This document shows, piece by piece, positions 12,183-27,156 of a DNA stretch of 64,000 bases (position 1 is the stretch's first letter; every line of letters starts with the position of its first letter). Origin of the DNA: Motacilla alba alba (Eukaryota > Chordata > Aves > Passeriformes > Motacillidae); contig NC_052031.1 in the NCBI RefSeq assembly GCF_015832195.1, positions 12,959,850 through 13,023,849 on the forward strand. Direction: 5' to 3'. Made by a program: the position numbers and the translations under genes. Under the pieces are notes generated by a model. That model saw nothing but the letters and a program-made list of their open reading frames with translations. It had not been told where the DNA came from and did no database searches.

Positions 12183-15100
12183 TTATTAAGTGTTGTCACT
12201 TGATATTACATCCTCTTTCCTTGAACTTCTACTGTATTTTATTACAAAATAACTGAGACAATACCTGCACATCTTTTCAAGTTGGAAAAAGTCATTTTAC
12301 AAATGTCCCCATTTATAAGTAGTGAGCAACCTGAAGATGCCTGTCCTGTGTAAGTGACTGCAACTACAAAGTACCCTCAGATTAAGGATGTGTCTTGCAT
12401 GTGTGCACATGGTCATGTGTCTGGAGAGGAGGGCAAGTTCCAGTACTTATCCAGAACAGCCTTCATTTGTTCTAACATCATGACAAAACAAATAATCATA
12501 AAACAAGCAAATAACAAAACCCCCAACATCAACAACAAAAAGCCCTCCAAAAATTAAAAAAACAGGCAAACTTTCATGCCCATTTCAAATTCCTGCCTGT
12601 TCCTTTTAGAACATATTAGGATTTAACATCAAAACGAACAGCTTTTCTCTTACTACCTCACCTAATCCAGTTAAAAGTATTATAAAGATGACAGTGATTG
12701 ACAGTTACATGATGACACACTTGTCACACATCACATCTGCCAACACTTACTTTTTTCCTCATTCATGCAGGTTGTTGTTTTTTTTTTTTTCCCAAAAGAA
12801 TATGGTATTTATTAGGTCAACTTTTCCTAATTCAATATGCATGAAAAATTATTTAACTAGCTTTTTAACATTTAGTTGTAAAATAAGAGTTAATAATTTT
12901 TAAACAAATTCAATTGCTCTTTGTCAGTACTTTTATTCATATGAAAATGACCTTAAGCAAACCTATAATCTGATGCAATAGATAGTCTATATGGATTGCA
13001 CTTTTATAGGTAACACAGATAAGAGTATTGTTCTGCTCATGAGGCAGAGGGAGTTAAATCATGAAATATTCAGTTTTAATTAAGATTATTGTATCAAAGG
13101 CAAGGCTTAATGCAGAACTGAAGTAAGGATCAAAGTTAATGCCTATTCTAAAGCAAATTTGCATAAATTATGTTTCAGTAGTATACCATGAGTCTTATTT
13201 TGTTAATTTATACCATGTGAGACCATCGAAATTAAAGACTGAAAATATCTATTAAGTCATCTTCACTCTCCTCCCACCAATGCAAAATTTTTTCTCTTCT
13301 TTTAAGTTTATATCTGAGCGCTTTTTCTACTGTCATTTGCAATAGCTCAAGCAGTGGGGCATTGCACTAAAACTTCAGGGGAAAACTATCATTCGCTTTA
13401 CCATCTCCAAAATGAGGGTTTTTATAGTATTCAAAGCTAAAAAAGCTCATCTTATTTCATTACTCCTACTTAGACCTTTTTTGAACTCTTCTAAATGAAT
13501 CCTTTCTTGGCACTTGAAGACTATAAATACCTTCAGACATTTTCATCATCCCCTGGTAGTTATTTAGCCAAATTAGTGTAGGGATCATCTCTCTTCATCT
13601 GAACATCACCAAGCACACAGATAGCTATAAGTAATAATTACATGTGTTCATTTCCTTTAATCTTTCTTCACAAGTCATTCCCTTCTAGCCTTTAATTTTT
13701 GCCAGTCTTCATGCCTACATCTTCTTTTAAGTGTTGCTGCTTTGCAATTATTTTCCTTTCTCTGAACAGCTTTATTCCAGGTCATATCCGCTTATGCATG
13801 CCACCTTGCATTTACCACTTTATATTGACTTTTCACTCATATGTGTAGATTATTCTGTTTGTTTTTTTTTTTTGTTTGTTTAATAAAACATCAGACTCAA
13901 ATCTCTTCTCTGTTCATGACAAACTATCACAGAAAAAAATGAAATTATGTCCACTGAGATCACCTGCACCAGCATTTCTGCTATTAAAACACAATATAAG
14001 TGCCTAATGAATTGTATACATTACTCATTTTTATGTTTGCATCTTCTTCCAGGTTTTAGGTGCCATCTATTTTGGGCAATCAGTCTGAAATACCATTGGG
14101 TTTTGGAGTACAGGTAATTAACCTTTTTTCTTAGCATTTTTCTTTTTTAGTATCTGCATAAATACTTTCAGTTGCAAGAAAATTACATGAGGACTTCAAG
14201 CATTACTTCTTATCCCCTGACACATTGATGACTCCCTATCCTGTTTGCTATCTTTCTTCTCATCACCCCAACACACTGAGCTATCCCCTGTGTCCCAGCA
14301 CAATGTAAAGTTACAAAAGCTTCACCTGAGCCAGATGGAGACCACAAATTGCACTGGAGTCTGGTTCACTCTAGGCAATTCCAGATGCTGAGTAGAATTA
14401 AAATTTGGGCTATTTTTGATATGGGAGAGGAGAAGAAAATATTGGTTTGAATGTTTATCTAATCATGGATAAAAGTAGATTTCTTTACTGCTATGGTGAT
14501 TCTGCCCTGTCAAATCTCCACCTGTACCTTTTCATTTTTTCCAGTCATCAAGAGATGGTCTGGCTCTGTGCACAACTGCATGGAAAGCATGTTAAATCAA
14601 CTGGTCAAATAGCATTCCACAGGCTAGTCCCACAAAATGTCTACTACAAGGTTAAAAGCAGCGAGGTCTCAGTGATTTGTCTAGGAGGGAAGGAAAAAGG
14701 CAGGCTAAGGACATGATGACCAGCAGACCAGCCTACTGTGCAACAGCTCCAGCCACCATGTGGTCCCTGTTAGCCATCCTTACCCCTTCACTACTTCTTC
14801 TGGAAGCCCATCACATTTTATGACAGAGATTGTCAATCTAAACAGAAAGCTTCTCTATGTCAAAAGCTCATTTGTAAGAGCTAAGTACTAGGGTGAACAG
14901 CAACTCTCTGTCACTATTAACTAAGAGGCAGCCAGCTCAAAACAAAAAGGTAGATTTTTCAGGCTATAATTAAAAAGCAATACAGAGATTTTGTGCCATT
15001 GATGCCTCTGCTATACCTGTTCAGTGAATCAGAACAGATTACTTCAGACTCCCAGTCTTCTAGACTGTCAGTCTAGCATCTTTCACAAGCACTGCAGTCA

Positions 15101-17229
15101 CACAAATTATTAAAAAGTTTTTCTCTACACCATCAGTGTCATACATCCATTAGAGGCCATTCCACACTAGAAGATATCTGTTGTAAAAAGTCTTCCTAGG
15201 CCATATGCTAGCAATAAATAAAAAAGGCTGGAAAAGATCATTTTATAACAACAATCTTCAGTTTTCTTCTCATGTCTGTGTGGTAATCTCTTGAGTCAAT
15301 CTGTTTACTGTCTGTATCTACTACACCAGGGTTGGTTTTTTTTGTATATAATTCATTATTTTCTGTTCTGATGTTGTCTTTCATACTTCTTGCACAGATA
15401 TCTAGAACATGGAACACCCACTAGTTCATTTTATGTAGGTCACAGATGGTCAACAACACATCCAGAACTCTTCAATTATTAAAATAGACAACCCTAGTTC
15501 TTCATATTTAGATATGCCTTACAAAAACTATCCCAGCTACCACACCTCCTATGTTTTTTCAAACTGACTACTAACAAGTCTGAATTCAAAACTTTTCAGA
15601 AGACATAGATATATTGCCTGTATATTCTATTTCTCATAGTGGAATGTTTTACAATGTTCACAATTGGATGATGAAGCTCCCACAGTTTGTTTGTATTCTA
15701 TTTCAGGAAGCACTTATGGAAGGTGAGCATGCAGAAAAAAAAATATGTAAAAACATGCACATAGAAAGATGTCTCTCACTTCTATGAGAAGTGCTATGGA
15801 GTCTAGAATCAGGTCCTGTTAGAAAGGGCAACATACATAAATTTAATCACATTCATAAATAACCACTAATCAGAAAACTAAAAAGACTTTGAAAGTACAT
15901 AATTTTTGAAACTGATATTTTTGTCTGTTTATCTGGGGTTTGGTTTTGAGTTTTTGTTCATGTTTGTTTTCTTTGTTTAAACACCTTTCCCTACAAGGGT
16001 AACAGCAGGGTATTGAGTGTTCATCTGAATGAAGTTAAAGTTGCACCATCACATGTTAGAGAAATACACCTACAGAGCAGCATTTGCTCATCTGAACTAG
16101 ATCTGTCTTCAAATATTTCAATTTTAGTTTCAGTTACTGTGCCCAAAAATCCACATTGAATCTCAGTAATATTTTTAAATTTTACCTCTGAAACACTTCC
16201 TGAAATTTAAAAAACTTATGAGTCTTTCATTTTTTTTGGTAAATCTTCTATGACTTGCACTTGCAGAGGTTACACCTAACCTCCTCTTATTTCATACCTC
16301 ATAAAACAAAGGTAGAAGATCCCTTCTTGACATTCAGCATTCTCACATTGAAAAGCATCACTTTCAGAGCACTTTCCACAGGACACTGAGCTAGTCTATA
16401 GTTGCTGTAACTGAAATACAGTTCAAAGCTGTAGGGTTCAGACTGCAAGTTCAAGGATGTAAAATGACAGGACATCATCACAGAATTCTGCAAAATAAGT
16501 TTCTATCAGTAAGAGAGATGTTTCAGCTCCTTGTCCTTAGGAATAAGTCAAAAGCAGTCCAGCAAAAAAAGGATGAGAAGGCCAACACCAGCTTGCCAGC
16601 CATGCAATGCAACCCTGAGCAGGCTCCTCCCAAGTACTCACTTCAGAGTGACAGCCCAACCTAACTTGCAGGAAGAATGAGTGGGAAGGAGTACAAATCA
16701 TTCACTGTCCCCAGTCTGCAAACATTTTGACAAGGAATATGGCATCCAAGCAGGGTTATTTGATTGTGACTTTTCCATTTATTTTGTAAGAAACCCAGAA
16801 TAATTACTGAGAAAACACTTCTTAGTCCTTCAGGATAGAATAGATTTACACCGATATAATGTAAATGTTTGCATCTGAGGCTGTCTTGATTCCATTTCTA
16901 GAGGATGTAGGAGTCAGTGCATCAGGACACGGTTCATTGAAACCTAGTACAGATTTTAAAACTTTTCATTAACAGATGCTCATGTCTGCATCAGGGTGCA
17001 TGTCTGTTTCTTTCCATTAACTAGAAAAGCACACTGGCTACCTCATATGTACTTTTACTGTTCAGACACATACATAGGTAGACCCAATCTCACCTAAAAC
17101 AGTCACATCATTTCTAGTATCATCCATCCTCCTCCACCTAATGTGAGATATTAAATCATACAGCGGTAAGGATGGAAACTTTCTGCAGTGCCTATGCAAC
17201 TTTAGATATAAAGCACCATTTTCAGCCAT

Positions 17230-17260
17230 AATAACCATCATTGTCATCATCATCATTATA
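17230..17260. repeat. Short (TCA)n trinucleotide repeat
   Basis: ATCATTGTCATCATCATCATTATA is an imperfect ATC/TCA repeat of about eight units. On the minus strand it makes a run of Met codons in a chance ORF. Confidence 0.7.
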
Positions 17261-20200
17261 GCAGCTTTTCCAAGTCTAAGCTACTGGAGGATTTGTCTTA
17301 TCTTGTTTTGTCATTCTCCATATTTTAAATGAACAATATTTGCAACATTTACTAAGAATATAAACTTTCCATAAATGAGATTTACTTCCACCGTGCTATC
17401 AATTTTCCACATTGCTCCCCCCAAATATTCTTCAGTTTTCATTTCCATAGATGGAGAAGAGAGATTATGTAAATTCCTAACTATTCCTCATCTACCAAGA
17501 AGCATTCTTTTGTGAATAAGCTTCATATTCTGAAATCCTCTCTTTCAATGCAGCTGCTTCTTTTGTCCAAGATACTGTGGCAAGCCCCACTATCTGCTAT
17601 CAAATGAACACAGCCAGCAGCAAAGGGTCTTTAGGGGAGGAGGGGCGTCAAGCACAAAGTCAGTAGCTAGAACTGACTGCAGCTGGCAGGGCAGAAACAC
17701 TACAAGTATTCACCAAAGTGATCCAACATATTCCTTAATGTACCATTTTGCTACCTTATGCTCTAACATTGTTCATGGGCACAGTCTCAGTACTTTTCAA
17801 CCTCATTAGGAAATGGAAGCTACAGACAGAAAGGTACAGATACAATGCTACAAATTTATTTCACATGCAACACAGCAAAATTATTTGTATTGAAGTGACA
17901 GGTGAGGTATAAATACCTAAGGAGAACAAACTGTAGGTAGGGAGATGTGAAAGTGCATTAGGCAGGGACATGGGACCATATAACAACCAGTCCAAGGAGC
18001 ACATCAATAAAAAGAATGCAACATTATAGCCAACCCTTCAACCAGTGATTCTGAACCATCTTTCTTGCCACTACTGAAACTGCAATTGCATTTATTACTG
18101 TATGTGCAGTGAAGTAAAAGATATTAAATAAGCAAAGGATTGTCAAATGAAGATCTTGACAAGATATCTTGACAAGTTGTCCCTACAACTCACTGAAGTG
18201 AACACCAAGGAGCTAGTAAAGATGTTTTGGCTGAAAGACAATGACAGCAAAAAGTACAGCAGGTAAACTTGGCCTTTAGCAGCCTTTCAGCTGGAATTAG
18301 ACTTCAGTTCTAGTTACCAGGGATGTGAAGAAACAGGGCACCCAATGTAGCTATTTAATCTCAAGAGTTAGTTCTAGTTTTGAAATTAGATTTCAATTAA
18401 CCAGATTCTACACAAATGCTCAATAAGGAGATGGTTCTTTGTCCCAAACAGGTCATTCTTCAAATGGTGAGAGAAAACAGCCAAATTACCTCTAAGAAAG
18501 ATAGAATTTATAAAGAATATTAATGATGTCACCTGGGGGCTTGAAAGGTACTCTTTAGTATTTATTCATATCTTTCTAGGCATATCAGCTTAAAACAAGA
18601 GATTTGAGAGAGAACTAATGAATTCTATCCTCATGCTCTAATTTGCTTTATCTCAGTATTGTGTCCTATCTTATTTCCATGAATAGCTGGTGATTCTGAA
18701 ATAGACTTTCTGCATACACTAAATGGTTAAAGCAAAGTGATTAAAATACTTATAATATACAGGCTGTTTTTAGATATATATGTTATCAAGAGAGGTTGTG
18801 CAGTACTTGCTTAATTAATCTTTGCTGTCTTAACACATGAACCAGATGTACTATTATGTTCTTTGTTCTTCCCTAAAGAGGGGATGAGCTGATTATTTAT
18901 CTCCAAACAATAGGAGTTCATGTACCACAGTGAAGAATTTTTTTTAATTGGGGAGGCAATCACTAACAAGCTTCAGCTGCAACTGCTTGATGTAAACACA
19001 GCACAAATTTGTTCCTGGAGTATTAAACGATGTTCCTACCAGTAAGTACATGAAACCAATTTCTAAGTAAGTGTGTAAAGAAAGAGATGGAAAGGAAAGA
19101 GTTTGGAAGGAGGAAAACTGTTTTGTCTTTCATGTATTCATATTTACTTCTTTGATACACTAACACATTTTCATAGATAAGTTAAGATTTGAAGCTTCAA
19201 ATACTGTTTACAAATAATGTGCTGAGAGAACAGAAGTTAAAGAAACTGTTGGTTGATACAACACATTGCCTATATTATATAGCAGGCAATCTAAGACATG
19301 GGAAAGGCACAAGGGAATGTATAATATTATGTTCACAGCACCACAAGAATATCTTGTGAAAGTTATTAACAGACTATATACTGACTACAAATTTAAAGTA
19401 AATCAAAAAAGTACAAATTTATTGTAAATCAATTTCTCAAAGCCTTAAACTCAGCTACTTCCTGGGCAGCAAATTCTTGGGGACATGCTACACAAATCAA
19501 AAAAACTAAGATCAAAAAGCAAGGAAGTTTAGAAATTAGTAAACTGTTCTAGATAAGATATTTAGGAATTCACTTTATCTTCCTGATAAACTTCATTTCA
19601 TCTGAAGTCCTAACTCCCCCTTCCCTCTCAATAGTCTTGTCATGAAACTAGTTTGCAGTAATTCACAATGATTTGTCTTCTTTAAGAAGACAACGTTTTT
19701 AAGACATAGAATAAGTGCCAAGCTGGAACCTATTACTATAAGCTCTTCACAGAAATAAGGTAAGTTTTCTACTTTAAATTATACAGAATAGAATAAAATT
19801 TGATTAAGAAAGCCTCCTAAGAAATCATAAAGCTGTATTATCAATATACCTCCAAAAATGAAAATACGATCAAATTAGGTCAAACAACATAATATAGGTA
19901 AAACACTACTAGTTTTTCTAAAATACCTTTTCTGCATCAATTAAAATTAGACGGAATCAAGCATATCAGCCTCTTCACAATTTTAATTAGAAAGTACTAC
20001 TTGAAGTAAGAATACTTTTTTTTTCACAGCTACGCTCAGAGTTGAAAAAAAATAGAGTCAGCTATTTGGTTAAAAGTAATGTTTTCTCCTTTCTTTTTGC
20101 TTAACAGCAGGCTCTCTCAAGCTGCCATAGTCAGTGCTAAAGTGCTAACTATGTCACCATGCTGTGCATCACATTAAGTTCCCATTTCAGCTCATGAATT

Positions 20201-20875
20201 TCTGCCAGATTAGTCCAGTAACTAGTAACAGAAAATGAGAAAATGGGAGTTATTTATTACCTCTTATCACCATCTTCCCAAACCTACAGAAAATCAACAG
20301 AGTGCTGAGATCAATACAATTCAGTACAATGAGATCAATAGATTACTACACTTTCTAATCAATAGGCAGATCCAGGAAAACAAAGTGTCAGATGCATAAT
20401 ATACTTATAAAAGGATACAGGATGAAAACCAGTTAGGTTCAAATACAACAGTAAGAATATAAAATTGTCTAAAAAAACCCCCACAGCTACAAACTGACAA
20501 TTGCTAAAAAAAGATGTTCTAACAATACAAAAATAATCTTTTAGGTATGGGCAACCATGAAGACACAGGATCAAAGGTTGTACGACAAACCCACTTGGAC
20601 AATAAACATGTAGGGATATACAGATTATATATGAATGCTGTGTGACACATGTGATGTTACAGAAGACTAACAGATATTCTGTGCTGGCAAGATGTGTCTT
20701 AGTTATCTTTACTACACACCGAAAGAGGAGGGGAAGTTTATTTAGACCAGTAATGAGAATGAGATAAGCCCAGAGTCTATGGTTTATATATGCTCATTCC
20801 TGTCACTGGGAAGCTCTAAAGATCTTCTGACTGACCAGATGGAGAGGTATACCATAATTCTAAATAGTTACCATT

Positions 20876-20905
20876 AAAAAAAAACAAAACAAAACAAAAC
20901 AAAAC
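20876..20905. repeat. (AAAAC)n microsatellite
   Basis: An A run is followed by five AAAAC-type units. It is a common simple repeat, possibly from an old poly-A tail. Confidence 0.85.
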
Positions 20906-22330
20906 CATCAAAATTAAAAAATAAGCTTTTAAGACCTTTCTCCATATAGTTCAATTTTTTTGTAAAAATAAATGCTTCCCCCTGAATGGAAGTACAGAAG
21001 GATCATTCCAGAGATGACACCTCCTGTGGTCAGAATGGATTAAGCTGTGCAATTTTATGTACCTTCCTCTGAAGCCAGAGAACAGTGAAATGCAGTCATT
21101 TTCAGTTTAATCAATAGGATGAAGCAGAGGCTGATGACATCCTCTCTTGTAATTTTAGAACTCAAGAAGTGATAAAAATAGGGAAATACATGAGAATATA
21201 TTTGCTTATATTCCAGAAACAAAATTTGAGAAAAATCAACACAATCAACTCCAAGAGAATACACAATACACAATCAATTGCAAGAGAAACATAACTTTTA
21301 CAATCATCTCCCTTCTGAATATTCACTACTTAAATTCCACCTTTCATGTATAAAGTAATTATTTAAACATTTCAATATTTTTGTACACAATTGTTCAAGT
21401 CTCCCAAATCGTAGTACCACCTAATGGATGTATAAAGCAAAGGCACCCTCCAAAATCAGATGCATGATATGCTTCAATTTTATCTTGAATCAGTTTGCAA
21501 TATTATCTATGAGATAAAAAGGATTTTTTTTAAACATTCAACCAGACAACAAGAAATCTCACTGCAATATAAACTTTGGTCATGAAGATGTAAATGCTAA
21601 GTTCATTTGAGAACAGGATAGAAATGTATTCTTCCAAAGTCACCCCCCACACTGAGGTAGCTAATGTCTGCTATGAACTTCTGAATAATTTCAGGTAAAT
21701 TTTTTTGCAATAACTCTATCCATTTATCCAAAAATAGAACAAGCACAATACTTGTGGAATTTCAGAGTAATAGGAAAGCAAAGGAAAGTGGTTTAACAGA
21801 ATCATTACGAAATTTCATTTTTCCAGCATCTTGCTTATTTTAAAAAATTAAAAATTAATCTACTTACTGACATATAACATCTTGTACTGACAGTACAAGA
21901 ATATGCTCTGTATTTCTTGCATACTGTAAAATAAAAATGGCTCCACTTATCTTTGTTCTTCTTCATAATAAGACCTCTTAGGGAACAGTGGAGAACAACA
22001 TACATTTTAAACCAGACCTTTTTCTGTAGAAATTCACCCACCTGCTCACTTTTTAAATGCAGAGTATTCTACTAGGCTTAAATAATATTCTTAAAACCAG
22101 ATGCAAAATGTTCCTATGAGCAGTCCCTGCAACAGCAAGGAAAGCTGGAACACAATACAGCTGATCTAGCAGAAATGAGTAATTTTTATTCTGTCAAGAG
22201 TCGTCAAATGTAGAATGAAAAACTTCTTATTTTTAAACATTAATACAATCTGAGCTTGTAGAAGCGATTAAGAGTACGTTCCATTTGAAAAAAAAAACTG
22301 TTAAGTTGACACTATTCATACAACTGAATC

Positions 22331-22360
22331 ACAGAACCATAGAATCACAGAATCAAATTC
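22331..22360 (-). mobile_element. CR1 3' tail remnant
   Basis: AGAACCATAGAATCACAGAATC is the reverse complement of the 8-bp repeats that end CR1 elements (ATTCTGTG-like). Only this tip is recognisable. The flanks are ordinary AT-rich DNA. Confidence 0.6.
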
Positions 22361-25300
22361 CTCTTTATCAAATTGCTACATCAAGGGAACCTAACATAAT
22401 GCAGTAACAGCGTTAGAACTATAATCAGGATGTGGACATTTGGTGTCCAGAAAGGCTGTGACATATACAGGCCATAATACAAATCAAGTAAGTAGATAAC
22501 AAAATCAGGCATCTTGCCAATCTTGCAATTGGAATTTTACCATAACTGTCAATTTACAAATAAAGGGCAGTTTTAACATTATCATCTGAAAAAGAAAGTC
22601 ATAAAGCATGCTTCCAACACAACAGAGACAAAGAAATTTTGCACGTAAATTGCCGCATACTGTTCCAGTTTACATAAAGAATATTAGATATTCCCTATTT
22701 TATTCATGTAAGGCAGACAAGAAAGCAAAAAAAAAAGATAACAAATCTCTCCAAATTCTTACATTCCAAGAAAGGGCACTTTATTCCTCTCTTGATTACA
22801 GAAAATTACATTCCTCTGGCTCCCTCCAGCTGGAATTATGTTATGTACATCAGTGGTTTGTGTGTTTCTTATAGAAACTGGCATAGAAATGGGTTTCTCA
22901 TACTGGCACTTAACACACTACTCAATTTATTGAGTATGCACACTACTGCATTTATTTTAACTTCAGATGAAAAGTTCTTACTCTTTGGACAACAATTTGC
23001 AATGCTATTTATCTTGACAACAGATTGAAAAATTTTAGGTTTGTTAACCTTCGTTCCAAATTCTTACACTTTTATAACTAAATTAGTTGTATGAATTTGT
23101 GATACTCCTAAGAAAATTCCAGTGGTTTTCGTAAATCCAGCATCAAAGAGATAAGAAATGTCTAATAAATGAAATACAAACTGTGTGTAAGATACCTGAT
23201 GTGTCTCCATACACTCATAAACCCCCTTCCTAGAAATCTCTGATTGCAAATGCACTATAGTCAGAAGTAAATTCTAATTATACAACTATCTGAAAATGTT
23301 TGCCAAATATAAAGAGTAACATTAAAACCAAACCTGGGATGACCTAATTTTAGTGCATTAGAGTTGAAATGTAAACAAAACTGAAGTTACTGATCAGTTA
23401 CCTATTTGGTAATTTTCAGCTATTATATACTCTGAGAAGTTATCCTAGATGTTTTTCCAAATATTCAGGGATGTACTACCAGAAATAAAATACGCAAAAG
23501 TATGCAAGATAAAGGACTTTGTTCCATTTTACCTTAGATAACACCATGGCTCAAAACTACAAGTAGATCTAATCAATCCTCTTTATGAAAAGCTATTTCA
23601 CAAGAAAGCAAAAGCAAGATAAAATGTCTAGAAAATGAAAAATGGCCAGGAGAACTGAATTGACTTGAAGAAGCAATTACTGAATGATTTTGGTAGTGGA
23701 AAAAACATTGGTTAATTTTGGCTTGTAAACCATAACAACAATATCTACTTCCTCACTGATCATGATATGAACAGCCCTTATCCTCTTCAATGTAAAATGA
23801 CCTCATTTAAATTAAATTGGTGCTGATAATTCTTGCCCAATGCCTTGTGCATAAATTCATTTGTGTCCTATACTAAGGCACATTTTTATGAAGAGCATTA
23901 TGTTGTATTTCTGTCTATTTTCTGTGGGAAGCCTAAAATGAAATACTACTCTAATACAAACCAGGATTGAATAGACTCTCAGACCCTTTGCAGAATGCAC
24001 TTCAGGAAGCTGTACAAAGTTTCTTTGTATCCCTCCTTTCTGCTGTAATTGCCCTTGGACACAATGAATATTTCCTACTCTGCACAGTGGATCCATATGG
24101 AGACACAAATAATACTCCTGGTTGTTCCTGCTGTACCAAGAACTCTAAGACTTCTCTGCCGCTGTAGGATGCAGACTGCACACCCCAGAGTCACACGGTT
24201 TTCAGCATTGTGTGACAGTGCACTCTCATCTTTTCACCAATTTCTCCATATTTTACCTTTTAAAACACTTCAGTCACATAATCAGCCATATATCCAAAGC
24301 CATACTCAGCCACAGACCATCAACTGTGCAAGTTCTGTCCCAGCACAGAATGTAATGCCCATTGGTGACTGCAATATCATCTTCAATCCGTTCAATTATT
24401 ACACAAAATTGTATCTGAAGAAAAACATTTTAAGAACTTGTCCTCTCAAATGCCTCCAGAAATCAATGTTTTCTAACCTCCGTCTTCTTGGTTTAAAAAA
24501 ATAAGCAAATAAACAAATTCAGTAACCTGCTAAACTAATACACAATGTTCTAAAATGCCAGTATTGTGACAAATTAGTAAGAAAACCAGTAAATTTTCTG
24601 GAGAAAAATGAACACTGGGAACATCTCAAATGAATACAAACAACTCATGTACATACTGAGATGAAGATGCTATAATTAAAACCTCCAAACCTTCCATTAA
24701 CTTTGTTTCAAAAAATCCTCACTGGATGTGTGAAAAGTTTGATTAAAAAGAGCACAAACCCAAGAGAAATTTCAACTTTTAAAGGTGCAACTAAAAAACT
24801 GTCATTTGCAGAAGTGGACATTTGCTTCCCCCAACCCTCTGTGCTGTTCTCTTGTACTAGTTACTGAGGAAGACCAAAAATGAATGGGCCCAATTCTACC
24901 TCCTGTAACCTAATTACAACAGAAGCTGTTTAGTTTTGTATTGGTTGCAAACATCACACTTGTAAAACAAACATGCTAACTCTTGGTTTGAAAAAAGGTA
25001 TGAAACCATTTCAAAGAGTATGATATTTAAAGGCAGAAGATTAAGATTCGAATTTCAAGATGAAAATTTATTTAGAAAAACTAAACATTTTCAATGAAAC
25101 CTACCATTAGGAGGAAAAAAGAAATTTTGCTGCTCATTAGCATAGAAGTTTCACTTCTGAAAAGCAAATAACCAAAATTTTCATGTGAATAGAAACCATA
25201 CAGAAAAACAAGAAGCAATAAGAAATACCACGAAATCAGCAAGTGACAGATCTTAAAGCAGCTGCTAGTCCTTCTTGAATCTTGACTGTGATTGTTGACC

Positions 25301-27045
25301 AACTTTAAAGCTAAGGCATGCTATTTTCTGATAGTACATGGGGAGAATTAATATGCATTTGGTTCATGAACAGCCTTTGAGTTTACAAATTAAAGAGCAC
25401 ATAAAATTAATCATGAGTCAGTTAAGAAGCCAAATATTTGACATAAACATTTTAAACTTCTGTATAATTTTATTATTATTTCCATGTTGATTACACAAAC
25501 ATAAAATTTAAGATTGTGTTATCTAACAGTAAAATGTATCAATACTGATAAAGATAAGCCAGGTCCTAAATATTTACTTTGAAAAATATATTTAAAGAAT
25601 AACCAATGAAAAAAATAACTGAAATGCAAATTGTTTTATACTATTCAAGAAAGGAAAGCAATTAAATATTATGCCTAGTTTAACCTACTTTCCAAACCTA
25701 TTGTAAATTCTGTTGCATTTTTTATTATTCTGCAGTGGACACTTCAATATTTTAATTAAAATTTAATATAAAAAATGCTTTATAACTAAAAATACTCTTA
25801 AATAATTTATACAATTTAATTTTTGTATAAACATATTTAATTTCAAGTTTTGTCCTAACCCAATTAATATTATATACAATTTTTTATATCTGTATAGCTT
25901 AATCTCTAGATATTCAGAAAATAAAGAATTACAACTATTCTTTGATAACACTGCCACCTAGTGCAAACTCTAAATCAGAACAAAGTGTTTCACTGAACTT
26001 GTTAATTCTGTAATTTAGCCTAAGGTGGAACTATAATATGTGCAAATTGTGGCTTCAGTACTACTTAACTGTACACTGGAATACTGACATTTGTTCTCTT
26101 ACCTGGAATGCCTATTAAATATGCAGCTACACTAGTTTTGAAAATACACTGTAAAATACTGTTCTATAATACATTCACATCTAGTTTATACCAAAATGCT
26201 TTTGATAGCAAAAAATAAGAGAATACAAAGTTAACATCCTAAGAAATAAACACGTATGTTCCTAGAAATTTATGTGAATGCAGACAATAAATTGAAATAT
26301 TACTTGGTTAAATTTGATAGCTAACGAGGAAAGGTAGAAAATATTTTGGTAAGTAAATTACAATTGGAAAGAAGGAAGAAATTGAGAATTTCTAAGGTGG
26401 AAATGATATCCAAGAATCAAACTGATAGTAGAAAATCATTTTTACTTATACAAAATTTGTCAATACACAGTAGACAAACCCAGAGCTCTTAAGAAAACAC
26501 TGGATTTACTTAATTCCACTCACTTCTATAGCTATGCTGCCATCTAGTGAAAAGGGACATTCACCCTTCCCTGCAAGACTCACATTTTGTCCAAATGGAA
26601 AACAGTAAATATATGCACCACAGCAAACATTGCTCACCTGTAAGTACCTTATTCCCTCTGCTCTTCTTCACCACTACATTTTTGTAGCAATGTGTGCTAC
26701 AAAGTGACTAATTTTGGCCATGGGACAGTGACCATTTAAACACCTAACCTGAAATGCAAACAGGCTTACAGACTTCAGCGAGAAACCAGGGAACTGATCA
26801 GTACAGACCACAGTCCAGGATCAGGGAAAAGTTATCTATTAGCAGATTTCAGACCATTAGACAGATAAAGTACTGGATTCACAGCTAGTAATACAGATAA
26901 ATATTACTCTGAACCGTTGATTTAACTCACCTGTTGTAGTTGTTTTTCCATTTAATTTAATTAGAATTCTGACTTACAAAAAGCATTTAAAACTTGGTGA
27001 ATTCCAGACACTAAAAAAAAAATAAAAAAGTAAGTACACACTCAC

Positions 27046-27156
27046 CTGGGAAAATATATTTGCAGTTGGAGCAACTCTGTTGTCCACAATACTATATAAT
27101 ATTGCTAACAATCTGTCCAGGGGAAATGGCTTTGGCCCAAGTAGGTGATTGCTGGT
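27046..27156 (-). CDS. ORC5: ORC5 coding exon 12, last one visible
   Basis: This exon holds 37 codons, phase 0, with acceptor tgttgcag and donor gtgagt. It encodes [20 protein letters not shown] and then [17 protein letters not shown]. In human ORC5 this block is followed by two more exons (about 52 residues, the end of the winged-helix region). Neither could be found to the left. Reading through the donor would add about 23 hydrophobic residues before a stop near 26974. Confidence 0.96.

Larger units (their letters stand above)
10301..27045. other. No gene seen; presumed ORC5 intron after coding exon 12
   Basis: I scanned for the last two ORC5 exons by looking on the plus strand for the reverse complements of a DDQLDG-type block and of the C-terminal IIKYLYDFL block. 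No match was found. The longest ORF (24049-24504, plus, 151 aa) has no recognisable domain. Simple repeats and one CR1 tip are listed separately. Confidence 0.55.

Noticed and set aside
22585..22610. CTTTATGACTTTCTT on the minus strand as the ORC5 C-terminal LYDFL
   Set aside because: The preceding codons do not read NFDIIKY and there is no acceptor; a chance match.
24049..24504. 151-aa plus-strand ORF, the longest in the window
   Set aside because: No recognisable domain or signal. Codon content looks like chance reading of non-coding DNA, and it lies in the presumed ORC5 intron.
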